NCBI RefSeq assembly: GCF_022884085.1
Contig: NZ_JAGGCS010000014.1
Coordinates: forward strand, 32,804 to 96,803
Direction: 5' to 3'
Source of the DNA: Paenirhizobium cremeum
GTDB taxonomy: Bacteria; Pseudomonadota; Alphaproteobacteria; Rhizobiales; Rhizobiaceae
Length of the DNA stretch: 64,000 nt
Shown in pieces: positions 35,217-43,255 of the stretch. The notes under the pieces were generated by a model, which was not told the DNA's origin, searched no databases, and saw nothing but the letters and a program-made list of their open reading frames with translations. Position 1 is the stretch's first letter, and every line of letters starts with the position of its first letter. Both the position numbers and the translations under genes were made by a program.

Positions 35217-35290
35217 ATCCGTTTCTTTCTCGAACCGAAAGCGGCCAAAGGCCGAAACAGAATTCCGTCCGAACGACAAGGAAAACCCCT

Positions 35291-35677
35291 ATGCTTTTCA
35301 AGGCATTCCTCACGGCATCCGCCGTTCTTCTCGCAAGCGCCTCTTACGCCCAGGACACCATGTCCCATGACCACATGAACATGAGCGGCGGCATGATGAC
35401 GAACCAGCCGGAGGGCGACCAGTCGCCTTCCAGCAAGGCCTTTGCGGAGGCGAATGCAAAGATGCATACCGACATGGCGATCGAATACACCGGCGACACC
35501 GATGTCGATTTCGTTCGCGGCATGATCCCGCATCACCAGGGTGCAATCGACATGGCGAAGATCGAGCTGCAATACGGCAAGGCCCCGGAAATCCGCAAAC
35601 TCGCCGAGGAGATCATCAAGGCTCAGGAAGCCGAGATCGCCATGATGAAGGAATGGCTGGCGAAGCACGGCAAGTGA
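35291..35677 (+). CDS. DUF305 (CopM-type) periplasmic protein
   Basis: 128 residues with a signal peptide ending ASASYAQ. A Met/His-rich segment (SHDHMNMSGGMM) leads into the four-helix DUF305 core with the defining RGMIPHHQGAIDMAKI motif and AQEAEIAMMKEWL. CopM and relatives bind copper or silver in the periplasm. AAGGAAA precedes the ATG. It follows the His/Met-rich secreted protein in the same direction. Confidence 0.88.
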   Translation: MLFKAFLTASAVLLASASYAQDTMSHDHMNMSGGMMTNQPEGDQSPSSKAFAEANAKMHTDMAIEYTGDTDVDFVRGMIPHHQGAIDMAKIELQYGKAPEIRKLAEEIIKAQEAEIAMMKEWLAKHGK

Positions 35678-35706
35678 CGCTCGTGCAGTGACAAAGGGGG
35701 CCCGGG

Positions 35707-36597
35707 CTAGCGCGCCTGCTCGAGGCTCATCCTTTCCAGCATGGACGCCGCCCGGCTGGGGCGGCGTTCCTTGTGCCGCAGGATGGAAAACTGCCTGACC
35801 GGCAGCGAGAAATTCGCGGCCACGAGTTCGCCGCGCGCCAGCCGACCGGCCGCCGCAACGCCGGAGACGACGCCCGCGCAGGGCCCCGCCGCGACGGCTG
35901 ACAGCACGGCTTCGTTGGACGGCAGGACCAGAACGCTGCGCAGCCGCTCCGGATCGACGCCGAGGCCGCGCAGGGTGTTCTCGAAGACCGAGCGCGTGCC
36001 CGATCCCGGTTCGCGCCGGACCCAGCCTGTTTCTTCGACCAGTTGAAGCGCGGCAAGCGGCCGCCCATCCGCGAAGGAATGACCCGGCGCCGTCACGACC
36101 AGCAGCGCATCGTCCGCAACCCGGGTCACGGACAGCGCGGGATCATCGACCGATCCCTCGACGAAGCCGATATCAGCCGTGCCGGCATTTACCGCCTGGG
36201 CCACCGAACGGGTGTTGCCGATGGTGAATTCCAGCTCGATGCCCGGATATTCCGCATGAAACCGCATAAGCAAGGGTGGCAGCCAATAGCTCGCCACCGT
36301 CTGGCTGGCCTGAACCGCGAGCCGGCCGCGCGACAGGCCTCCGAGTTCCGAAAGCATGAGTTCGGCGGAGCGGGCGCGGGCGAGCGTGGCACGGGCCTCG
36401 TCGAGAAACAGGCGGCCTTCCATGGTCAGTTCGATGCGCCGCCCGACCCTGTTGAACAGGGCCACACGGTAATAGGCCTCCAGATTGCGGATGGCGGCGC
36501 TGACAGCGGACGGCGTGAGACCGATGGCTTCGGCAGCGCGTGTCAGGTGTTCGCGTTCGGCAACGGCGACGAAGATGGAAAGCTGTTCGAAGGTCAT
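35707..36597 (-). CDS. LysR-type regulator, divergent from yeiH
   Basis: 296 residues. Winged helix-turn-helix at the N-terminus (HLTRAAEAIGLTPSAVSAAIRNLE) and a two-lobed effector domain (SRGRLAVQASQTVASYWLP, then DIGFVEG) of the CysB/CbbR-like class. In enterobacteria YeiH lies beside the LysR regulator YeiE in the same arrangement; effector here is unknown. The 101-base gap to yeiH holds a TTCG-N7-CGAA dyad that could be its site. Confidence 0.88.
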   Translation of the reverse strand: MTFEQLSIFVAVAEREHLTRAAEAIGLTPSAVSAAIRNLEAYYRVALFNRVGRRIELTMEGRLFLDEARATLARARSAELMLSELGGLSRGRLAVQASQTVASYWLPPLLMRFHAEYPGIELEFTIGNTRSVAQAVNAGTADIGFVEGSVDDPALSVTRVADDALLVVTAPGHSFADGRPLAALQLVEETGWVRREPGSGTRSVFENTLRGLGVDPERLRSVLVLPSNEAVLSAVAAGPCAGVVSGVAAAGRLARGELVAANFSLPVRQFSILRHKERRPSRAASMLERMSLEQAR

Positions 36598-36606
36598 TGC
36601 ATTACG

Positions 36607-36621
36607 TTCGTTTTTATCGAA
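36607..36621. promoter_or_regulatory. Dyad in the lysR-yeiH divergent region
   Basis: TTCG-TTTTTAT-CGAA, a short inverted repeat with an AT-rich centre, 10 bases from the LysR start and 78 bases before yeiH. Placement and T-rich centre fit a LysR-type box, but the match is short. Confidence 0.35.
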
Positions 36622-36698
36622 TGAACCGTGCCATATTATGTGATGGAAGTCGACGTTTCCGCGGCCGATACTTCACCTGTCAACCACAGGTGTCCGCA

Positions 36699-37706
36699 AT
36701 GAAACGGTTTCCAGATCCGTCCGCCATCCTTCCGGGTCTCTCCCTCTGTCTTGCCGTTGCCGCATCCGGCCTTGCGCTGGAGCGCATGGAAATCGCGCTC
36801 ATCGGCGCGCGTCCGCTTGAAAGCCTCGTTTTCGCCATCCTCCTGGGTGTCGCGCTGCGATCCGGCATCAGGCTTCCCGCCTCCTTCGATACCGGCATTA
36901 CGTTTTCCGCCCATTTCGTTCTCGAATGCGCAATCGTGTTGCTCGGCGCCTCCATCAGCATCGGGGCGATAGGCGCAGCCGGGCTAATGCTGGTCGTCGC
37001 CATTGCATCGGTCGTGCTTTTGTCGATCGCCGTCAGCTTCACCATCGGACGGTTCTTCGGCCTTTCGCCAAAACTCGCCTTTCTCATCGCCTTCGGCAAT
37101 TCGATCTGCGGCAATTCCGCAATCGCGGCTTCCGCTCCGGTGGTCGGCGCCGAGCCGGAAGATGTCGCCGCGTCCATTGCCTTTACCGCGGTGCTCGGCG
37201 TCGTCGCCGTGTTGCTCATGCCGCTCCTTTCCATCGCGCTCAAGCTCAGCGCCGTGCAGTATGGCGTTTTCGCCGGCCTGACCGTCTATGCCGTACCGCA
37301 GGTGCTGGCGGCCACCGCCCCGATCGGCGCCGTCAGCCTGCAGACGGGAACGCTGGTCAAGCTCATCCGGGTGCTGATGCTCGGGCCGCTTCTCTTCGTC
37401 GTCGGGCTGGTGCGTGGCGCATCCGGGCAGCGCATATCGCTCCGCCACATGCTGCCATGGTTCATCGTCGGCTTCGCCGTCATGGTGATGCTGAGGTCTG
37501 CGGGAGCCCTTCCGGACCGGCTTCTTCCCCGTCTTTCCGATCTTTCGACCCTCAGCACGACGGTCGCCATGGCGGGGCTCGGACTTTCGGTCGATGTGCG
37601 GAGCCTCCGGAAATCCGGCGGCCGGGTGGTGCTGGCGGCCTTCGCCTCGCTGCTGGCGCTTTGCGGGATCAGCCTGACGATGATCGCGGCGCTCGGCATC
37701 ATGTGA
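36699..37706 (+). CDS. YeiH/UPF0324 family membrane protein
   Basis: 335 residues with about ten hydrophobic segments. The family signature FGNSICGNSAIAASAPVV is present, as are AHFVLECAIVLLGASIS and AMAGLGLSVDVRSLRKSGGR. YeiH proteins (Cons_hypoth698) are putative sulfate or sulfite-related exporters; transport is inferred for the family. ATG 36699 has AGGTG upstream and begins the family N-terminus; a longer in-frame leader overlaps the regulator promoter region. Confidence 0.88.
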   Translation: MKRFPDPSAILPGLSLCLAVAASGLALERMEIALIGARPLESLVFAILLGVALRSGIRLPASFDTGITFSAHFVLECAIVLLGASISIGAIGAAGLMLVVAIASVVLLSIAVSFTIGRFFGLSPKLAFLIAFGNSICGNSAIAASAPVVGAEPEDVAASIAFTAVLGVVAVLLMPLLSIALKLSAVQYGVFAGLTVYAVPQVLAATAPIGAVSLQTGTLVKLIRVLMLGPLLFVVGLVRGASGQRISLRHMLPWFIVGFAVMVMLRSAGALPDRLLPRLSDLSTLSTTVAMAGLGLSVDVRSLRKSGGRVVLAAFASLLALCGISLTMIAALGIM

Positions 37707-37756
37707 TTGCGCCTCGCCGCGGCGTGGCCCGAACCGAAGACGGCACAGGAGCATTG

Positions 37757-37812
37757 TCTACGCGCAATTCCAGACGCAAAACCGGTTCCCACTTTTGCTG
37801 GAATTGCTCTAT
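37757..37812. repeat. Palindromic Rhizobiales repeat before the HAD gene
   Basis: AATTCCAGACGCAAAA and TTTTGCTGGAATT are near-perfect inverted arms around CCGGTTCCCAC. The core AACCGGTTCCCACT is identical to the copy that encodes the end of the diguanylate cyclase gene at 16443-16512. Confidence 0.75.
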
Positions 37813-37844
37813 TCTGGCCGCGAATTGCAGGAAGAGACATCCGA

Positions 37845-38549
37845 ATGAACACGCGCTCCCTCGCCGTCATCGGCTTCGATGCCGACGACACGCTCTGGCA
37901 GAACGAACAATATTACCGGCTGACGGAAGAGCATTTCCGGGACTTGCTCGCCGATTTCGCAGAAGGCGAGCAGGTCTCCGAGCGACTGCTGGAGGCAGAA
38001 AGGCGCAACCTTGCCCAATACGGTTTCGGCATCAAGGGTTTCACGCTGTCGATGATCGAGACGGCGCTGGAAATCACCGAGGGACGGGCGCCCGGAAAGG
38101 TCATCAGCGAGATCCTTTCCATCGGACGTAACCTGCTCAGCCATCCGGTGGAGACCATGCCGCATGCCCGCGACGTGCTGGAAGCGCTGGCGGGCGAATA
38201 CTATCTCGTGCTGATTACGAAGGGCGATCTTTTCGATCAGGAGCGCAAGCTCGCCCAGTCCGGCCTCGGCGATTATTTCGACGCGGTCGAGATCGTCTCC
38301 GACAAGACGGCGACCACCTACCGCCGCATTTTCGGCAAGACCACGGATGGGCCGGAACGGGCGATGATGATCGGCAATTCGCTGAAGTCGGACGTGGTGC
38401 CGGCCATTGCCGCCGGCGCATGGGGCGTTTTCGTCCCCCACGAACTGACATGGGTGCTCGAACAGGTGGACAAACCGGAGCAGGCGCCGCGCTTCCGGGA
38501 AATCGCCCATCTCGGCGAACTGCCGAAACTCATCACGGACATCGGTTGA
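37845..38549 (+). CDS. HAD-superfamily hydrolase
   Basis: 234 residues. Motif I is IGFDADDTLWQNEQYY, with the second Asp replaced into a DADD pattern typical of the haloacid-dehalogenase-like YjjG/pyrimidine nucleotidase-type subgroup. Motif II is LVLITKGD, the Lys SDKT, and motif III IGNSLKSDVVPAIAAG, in which the usual GD is GN. Likely a phosphatase; substrate unknown. AGGAAGAG lies before ATG 37845. It is followed after 16 bases by the Tag-like gene. Confidence 0.83.
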   Translation: MNTRSLAVIGFDADDTLWQNEQYYRLTEEHFRDLLADFAEGEQVSERLLEAERRNLAQYGFGIKGFTLSMIETALEITEGRAPGKVISEILSIGRNLLSHPVETMPHARDVLEALAGEYYLVLITKGDLFDQERKLAQSGLGDYFDAVEIVSDKTATTYRRIFGKTTDGPERAMMIGNSLKSDVVPAIAAGAWGVFVPHELTWVLEQVDKPEQAPRFREIAHLGELPKLITDIG

Positions 38550-38565
38550 TAAAGCGGAGACAGGA

Positions 38566-39234
38566 ATGCACAGCTTCGACGAGATCTGGGCGATTGCGGC
38601 CGGGCGCAAGGGAGGAGATGCGGCGGTGAAGGCCACCCTGCAATATCCGAAGACGCGCGACGAGATCGCTGCAACGCCCGACGACCGCTTCCTGTCGCTG
38701 ATGACCAAATGCATCTTCCAGTCGGGCTTCAACTGGAAGGTCGTGGAGGCCATGTGGCCCGGTTTCGAGGCCGCCTTCGACGGCTTCGACATCGCGCGCT
38801 GCGCCATGCTGCATGACGAGGATTTCGAGAGGCTGGTCTCAGACAGCCGGATCGTGCGGCATGGGCCGAAGATCCGCTCGGTGCAGGAAAACGCCGTTTT
38901 CCTTTCCGATCTGGCGAAGGAGCACGGAAGCGCCGGCCGCTTCTTCGCCGATTGGCCGACAGACAACTATATCGGCCTTGCCGACGTCCTGAAGAAGCGC
39001 GGATCGCGGCTCGGCGGCAATACCGGCCAGTACTTCCTGCGGTTTGCCGGCGTCGACAGCTTCATCCTCTCCCAGAGCGTGACAAACCGCCTGATCGCGG
39101 AAGGTATCGTCGACAAGGCGCCTTCCTCGGCGAAGGAAAAGGCCGCCGTGCAGGCCGCCTTCAACACATGGCGTGCCGAATCCGGACGGTCGCTTACCGA
39201 GATCAGCCGCGTTCTCGGGATCAGTATCGACTGA
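38566..39234 (+). CDS. Divergent Tag-superfamily (HhH glycosylase-like) protein
   Basis: 222 residues clearly related to the convergent tag gene next door: CIFQSGFNW against LEGFQSGLSW, then FDGFDIARCAML against FAGFDFHKVALF, and IVRHGPKIRSVQENA against IIRHRGKIVSTINNA. It lacks the Tag zinc ligands (no N-terminal C-x12-H, no C-terminal H-x3-C) and the catalytic-pocket Glu position is Cys49. It is therefore either an enzyme with altered specificity or a non-catalytic DNA-binding relative. Rhizobial relatives are annotated as 3-methyladenine DNA glycosylase-like. Same transcript as the HAD gene. Confidence 0.75.
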   Translation: MHSFDEIWAIAAGRKGGDAAVKATLQYPKTRDEIAATPDDRFLSLMTKCIFQSGFNWKVVEAMWPGFEAAFDGFDIARCAMLHDEDFERLVSDSRIVRHGPKIRSVQENAVFLSDLAKEHGSAGRFFADWPTDNYIGLADVLKKRGSRLGGNTGQYFLRFAGVDSFILSQSVTNRLIAEGIVDKAPSSAKEKAAVQAAFNTWRAESGRSLTEISRVLGISID

Positions 39235-39279
39235 CTGGACGTGGCTTTTCGCCCTGCTTTCGAGCAGCCTTAAACAGCT

Positions 39280-39912
39280 TCAAGCGGGCCTGACGAACTC
39301 CGCGCGCAGGCGTTCGATCTCGGGCCGGCAGCAGCAGCCTTCGATGTGATCATTCACCATGCCCATGGCCTGCATGAAGGCATAGACGGTGGTCGGGCCG
39401 ACGAAGGTCCAGCCGCGTTTTTTCAGATCCTTCGACAGGCGCACCGAGGTCGGCGAGGTCGGATTGGCGCGAAGCGTCTCGTAGTCCATGCTGACGGGGC
39501 GCTCCTCGGCGCCGGGTTCGAAGCTCCAGAAATAGCGGGCGAGGCTGCCGAACTCCGCCTTGAGGTCGACGGCGTGGCGGGCATTGTTGATGGTGGAAAC
39601 GATCTTGCCGCGATGGCGGATGATGCCGGCATCGGCAAGCAGCCGGGCGATGTCACGGTCATCGAAGAGCGCCACCTTGTGGAAATCGAAACCGGCAAAG
39701 CCGGCGCGGAAATTCTCCCGCTTTCTGAGGATGGTAAGCCAGGAGAGACCGGACTGGAAGCCCTCCAGGCAGATCTTCTCGAACAGGCGAAAATCGTCGG
39801 TGACCGGCCTGCCCCATTCCTCGTCGTGATAGCGCCGGTAGTCGTCAAGGCCGCCATGCCAGAAACAGCGCGTCAGCCCGTCTTCGCCCGTAATCAGTCC
39901 CGTCTTTTCCAT
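39280..39912 (-). CDS. tag: DNA-3-methyladenine glycosylase I
   Basis: 210 residues; removes 3-methyladenine from alkylated DNA. All Tag hallmarks are present: zinc ligands C16, H29, H189 and C193 at the same spacing as in E. coli Tag, YHDEEWG, catalytic-pocket E50 in LEGFQSGLSW, and KKRGWTFVGPTTVYAFMQA. Convergent with its divergent paralogue at 38566-39234, 45 bases between stops. Confidence 0.95.
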   Translation of the reverse strand: MEKTGLITGEDGLTRCFWHGGLDDYRRYHDEEWGRPVTDDFRLFEKICLEGFQSGLSWLTILRKRENFRAGFAGFDFHKVALFDDRDIARLLADAGIIRHRGKIVSTINNARHAVDLKAEFGSLARYFWSFEPGAEERPVSMDYETLRANPTSPTSVRLSKDLKKRGWTFVGPTTVYAFMQAMGMVNDHIEGCCCRPEIERLRAEFVRPA

Positions 39913-40115
39913 CTTTTCCGTTTTCCGATCGAATCGGACAAACGTTTACCATTTGTTCACTATTTTTCCAAACCGGCTGCTAACCCTGACGAAAGGTTTA
40001 CGGCACAGGCGGCCTTTTAATGAACGCGCATTTACCAATTGTGGCGAAGCCGCTGGCACGATCGCTTCAACGAGGCCGTCAGGCCCTGTTTTCGGAAAAT
40101 GTAGCGAGTCGTCCG

Positions 40116-40889
40116 ATGTTGAAGAAGTCCATATTCCTGGCCGCCTGTGCCGGCCTGATTGCCGCAACGCCCTCCCTGGCCGATGACCGGTACCAGACGC
40201 GCCCGCCGGTGATCGTCAGCCCCGACCTTTCGGCCCCGTGGGTCATGCAGCTCGGCGGCGCCGCCCGCCCGGTCGTCTACGCGCCGCGCCCCGTACAGCA
40301 GCGCCAGCAGGTCAGAACCTACCAGCAGCAGCGTCCTGTCGTTCAGCGCCGCATGCCGATGCCTCCCGCTGCCCAGCCTCAGATGGTGCAGCCGGCTGCC
40401 ATGCGTCCGAACCAGCCGATGAAGACACAGATCGATCCGGTGTTCCTGCCGCAGATGGTCGCCTACGACACGCCGCACAAGCCGGGCACCATCGTCATCG
40501 ATACCAACAACCGTTTCCTCTATCTCGTCACTGGCAACGGCCAGGCCAAGCGCTATGGCGTCGGCGTCGGCAAGCCCGGCTTCGAATGGGCAGGCACCCA
40601 CAAGATCACCGCCAAGAAGGAATGGCCGGACTGGACGCCGCCCAAGGAAATGATCGCGCGCGAAGCCGCCAAAGGCCACTACCTGCCCGCCCGCATGGAT
40701 GGCGGACCGGAGAACCCGCTCGGCGCCCGCGCCATGTATCTCGGCTCCACGCTCTACCGCATCCACGGCACCAACGCGCCCTGGACGATCGGCAACGGCG
40801 TGTCCTCCGGCTGCATCCGCATGCGCAACGAAGACGTCGTCGATCTCTACGAACGGGTCGGCGTGGGCACGAAGGTTATTGTGATGTAA
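40116..40889 (+). CDS. L,D-transpeptidase (YkuD)
   Basis: 257 residues. A signal peptide (MLKKSIFLAACAGLIAATPSLA) is followed by a Pro/Gln/Arg-rich linker (about 55-115) and the YkuD catalytic domain with RIHGTNAPWTIGNGVSSGCIRM, catalytic Cys233. These periplasmic enzymes form 3-3 peptidoglycan crosslinks or attach proteins to peptidoglycan; L,D-crosslinks are abundant in Rhizobiales that grow from the pole. ATG 40116 is chosen because it opens the signal peptide; the upstream in-frame ATG at 40020 would bury it. A second YkuD gene follows 132 bases downstream. Confidence 0.9.
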   Translation: MLKKSIFLAACAGLIAATPSLADDRYQTRPPVIVSPDLSAPWVMQLGGAARPVVYAPRPVQQRQQVRTYQQQRPVVQRRMPMPPAAQPQMVQPAAMRPNQPMKTQIDPVFLPQMVAYDTPHKPGTIVIDTNNRFLYLVTGNGQAKRYGVGVGKPGFEWAGTHKITAKKEWPDWTPPKEMIAREAAKGHYLPARMDGGPENPLGARAMYLGSTLYRIHGTNAPWTIGNGVSSGCIRMRNEDVVDLYERVGVGTKVIVM

Positions 40890-41021
40890 GTCACAGCGCA
40901 CGATGAATCACCCGGCCAACGGCCTTGGTTTCCCTTAATTTCTTATGAGAGAATGCTGAAAGGCTTGCATTGGAACGGGAGTCGGATAGGCTCCCGTCTC
41001 CGTGATTTGGGGGATCTCATC

Positions 41022-41708
41022 ATGCAGAAATACTTGAATGTGCTTGCGGCGGCGGCGATCATGGCGACGAGTGCGCTGGCTCCGATCGAGGCGCAGGCCT
41101 TCAACGGCAATCGTCCGACAACGACCAGCGACGTGACGCTGGCGGCAGCTCAGCCGAAACAGGTGGCCGAAAAATTCAAGCGGCGCGTCGTCCGTCTCGT
41201 CACCGACGAAAAGCCCGGTACGATCATCATCGATACCAACAACAAGTTCCTCTACTACGTCGAAGGCAACAACCGCGCGACCCGCTATGGCGTGGGCGTG
41301 GGCCGCGAAGGCTTCGGCTGGTCGGGCGTGGTCAAGATCGGCCGCAAGGAAGAATGGCCGAGCTGGCGTCCGCCGGCAGAGATGCGCGCGCGCGAGGCCA
41401 AGAAGGGCCATATTCTGCCGGTCGTCCAGGAAGGCGGCATCGACAATCCGCTCGGCGCCCGCGCGATGTATCTCTTCAAGGGCGGTCGCGACACGATCTT
41501 CCGCATCCACGGCACCAACCAGCCCTGGACCATCGGCCTCAACATGTCGTCCGGCTGCATTCGCATGATGAACAAGGATGTCGAGCACCTTTACAACCGC
41601 GCCGACATCGGCACGAAGGTCATCGTCGTCGGCCCCGGCAACAGGCAGGGCGATGTGAGCTTCGAAGACCGCGGCATCGACATTCTGCGCACGATTCTCG
41701 GCGGCTGA
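41022..41708 (+). CDS. L,D-transpeptidase (YkuD), second copy
   Basis: 228 residues. Signal peptide MQKYLNVLAAAAIMATSALA, short linker, then YkuD domain: KPGTIIIDTNNKFLYYVEGN, RIHGTNQPWTIGLNMSSGCIRM with catalytic Cys179. It is closely similar to the upstream copy through the catalytic domain but lacks its Pro/Gln-rich linker. GGGGGA precedes ATG 41022. The pair looks like a tandem duplication with diverged N-termini. Confidence 0.9.
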   Translation: MQKYLNVLAAAAIMATSALAPIEAQAFNGNRPTTTSDVTLAAAQPKQVAEKFKRRVVRLVTDEKPGTIIIDTNNKFLYYVEGNNRATRYGVGVGREGFGWSGVVKIGRKEEWPSWRPPAEMRAREAKKGHILPVVQEGGIDNPLGARAMYLFKGGRDTIFRIHGTNQPWTIGLNMSSGCIRMMNKDVEHLYNRADIGTKVIVVGPGNRQGDVSFEDRGIDILRTILGG

Positions 41709-41946
41709 AGCCGGCGATGCCGAATCGAGGCAGGCGCCGGGTCTTCCTCAAGCGCCTTCCTCCGATACGCACGGCCAATTCCGGCCGTGCCGCCCGAGGG
41801 ACGCCTTCCATGTCTTGACAAAAGGTAATTTACCAAGCGTCGGCCGCGGCTTTCACGGGACAGTGATGCAAAATGGAAACAGACTTGCCGCTGAAATTCC
41901 CCTATAAAACTTGTCAGTCATAACTAGATTCTTCAGGTCGCCAATC

Positions 41947-42609
41947 ATGAACATCAAACTTCGTTTCCTGCTCAGCGCATCGGCCGCCGCCGTCGTTCTT
42001 TCCGCGTCGCTGGCCCATGCCGAAATGGCGATCTCCGTTTATGGCGGCGCCCAGTCCGCGCCCCACAGCGACGTCGAAGTCTCCGACCAGCCTGACTTCA
42101 CCGCAGGCTGGGAAGGCAAGTCCTTCTCCATGCCTCCCTATTATGGCGTTCGCGGCACCTGGTGGCTGGAAGAACTCGGCCAGCCGAACCTCGGCGTTTC
42201 CATCGACTACAGCCATGCCAAGGTCTACAGCGACACCGGCACGCGCGACGAAGCCGGCTGGAGCCATTTCGAGTTCACCGACGGCCTGAACCTTCTGACG
42301 CTGAACGCGCTCTATCGCTTCCCGATCGAAGGCACCAAGTTCGTGCCCTATGTCGGTGCCGGCGCCGGTATCAACATTCCGCATGTCGAAGTCACGCGCG
42401 CTACCGGCGAGACCTTCAACTATCAGATCGGCGGCCCGACGATCCAGGCCCAGGCCGGCGTGGCCTACCAGTTCACCGACCGCTGGTCCGCCTTCGTCGA
42501 ATACAAGGGCAACTATTCGTGGGTCGACGTCGATATCGACAGCGGCGCTTCGCTGAAGACCGACATCATGACCAACGCGATCAACGCCGGCATCAGCTTC
42601 CACTTCTAA
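41947..42609 (+). CDS. Outer-membrane beta-barrel protein, candidate lipid A oxidase (LpxQ-like)
   Basis: 220 residues: signal peptide ending LAHA, then alternating beta strands and a C-terminal Phe (GISFHF) as required for Bam insertion. MAISVYGGAQSAPHS, WEGKSFSMPPYYG and VPYVGAGAGINIPH are the most distinctive parts. From memory these resemble rhizobial proteins annotated as lipid A oxidase, which oxidise the proximal glucosamine of lipid A to aminogluconate at the cell surface. The barrel is certain; the enzymatic assignment is tentative. TTGACA at 41815 and a GGTAATTTACC dyad lie upstream. Confidence 0.7.
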   Translation: MNIKLRFLLSASAAAVVLSASLAHAEMAISVYGGAQSAPHSDVEVSDQPDFTAGWEGKSFSMPPYYGVRGTWWLEELGQPNLGVSIDYSHAKVYSDTGTRDEAGWSHFEFTDGLNLLTLNALYRFPIEGTKFVPYVGAGAGINIPHVEVTRATGETFNYQIGGPTIQAQAGVAYQFTDRWSAFVEYKGNYSWVDVDIDSGASLKTDIMTNAINAGISFHF

Positions 42610-42616
42610 GCTGACC

Positions 42617-42637
42617 AGGCCTCGCCTTGCGGGGCCT
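42617..42637 (+). terminator. Weak hairpin after the barrel gene
   Basis: AGGCCTCGC pairs with GCGGGGCCT around CTT, then TTAAGCTTT. The T-run is broken, so it may be a weak terminator between the convergent genes. Confidence 0.4.
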
Positions 42638-42644
42638 TAAGCTT

Positions 42645-43106
42645 TCAGCGCGTTTCGCAGACGATCGAGGCCCCGTGCGACAGGACAGTTTCGCGCGGGG
42701 CTTTCTTGTTCCGCGCGGTTTCGATCCGCAGGTCGTAATTGCCCTGGAAACGTCCCGGCTCGGCGGAGGAGGTCGTGAGTATCGTCAGTTCGACGTCACC
42801 GACGAGTTTCCGGTCTTGTATGCCGGACAATATTTTCAGGCGCAGTTCCCGATTGTTCGTCCACTGCTGGCTCAGCATGGAGGCGTCGAACCGAAGGTGA
42901 CGGAAGGCGGCCGGCACCTTTTCGTCGCGGATGCCCGCCACGCCACGAAAATTCAACAGTTTGCGGTCGTCAGCCGTGCTCACGTCGCTTTCGATCGACA
43001 GCTTCACGACCTTGTCGTCGGCTGCGCAATAAAGACGCCCGGCCGCATGGACCGGAGAGGACATCGCAAGCAGCAAAATGGCAAGAGCAGCGGATAGGGT
43101 GTGCAT
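42645..43106 (-). CDS. Secreted protein of unknown function
   Basis: 153 residues. Signal peptide ends SSPVHAA. The mature protein starts GRLYCAADDKVVKL and ends ASIVCETR; Cys27 and Cys150 could form a disulfide joining the ends of a beta-rich domain. I recognise no family. GGAGGAGAG precedes the ATG. It lies alone between the convergent barrel gene and glcF, which is 149 bases downstream on the same strand. Confidence 0.75.
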   Translation of the reverse strand: MHTLSAALAILLLAMSSPVHAAGRLYCAADDKVVKLSIESDVSTADDRKLLNFRGVAGIRDEKVPAAFRHLRFDASMLSQQWTNNRELRLKILSGIQDRKLVGDVELTILTTSSAEPGRFQGNYDLRIETARNKKAPRETVLSHGASIVCETR

Positions 43107-43255
43107 TCAATCTCTCCTCCCGGTCGCCAGGCGAACCTCGATGAAGAGAATCTGCAACAGCACCACCTTAAAAAGCATGAACGGAAGCAGCCTGACCAAG
43201 GCCCGACCCATGTCTTTTCTTTCGCAGGCGCGACCGAGACTGAGATTATCGCGGG

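Noticed and set aside
41769..41790. Perfect hairpin GCACGGCC-AATTCC-GGCCGTGC after the second L,D-transpeptidase as a terminator
   Set aside because: No T-run follows on either strand, so intrinsic termination is not supported.
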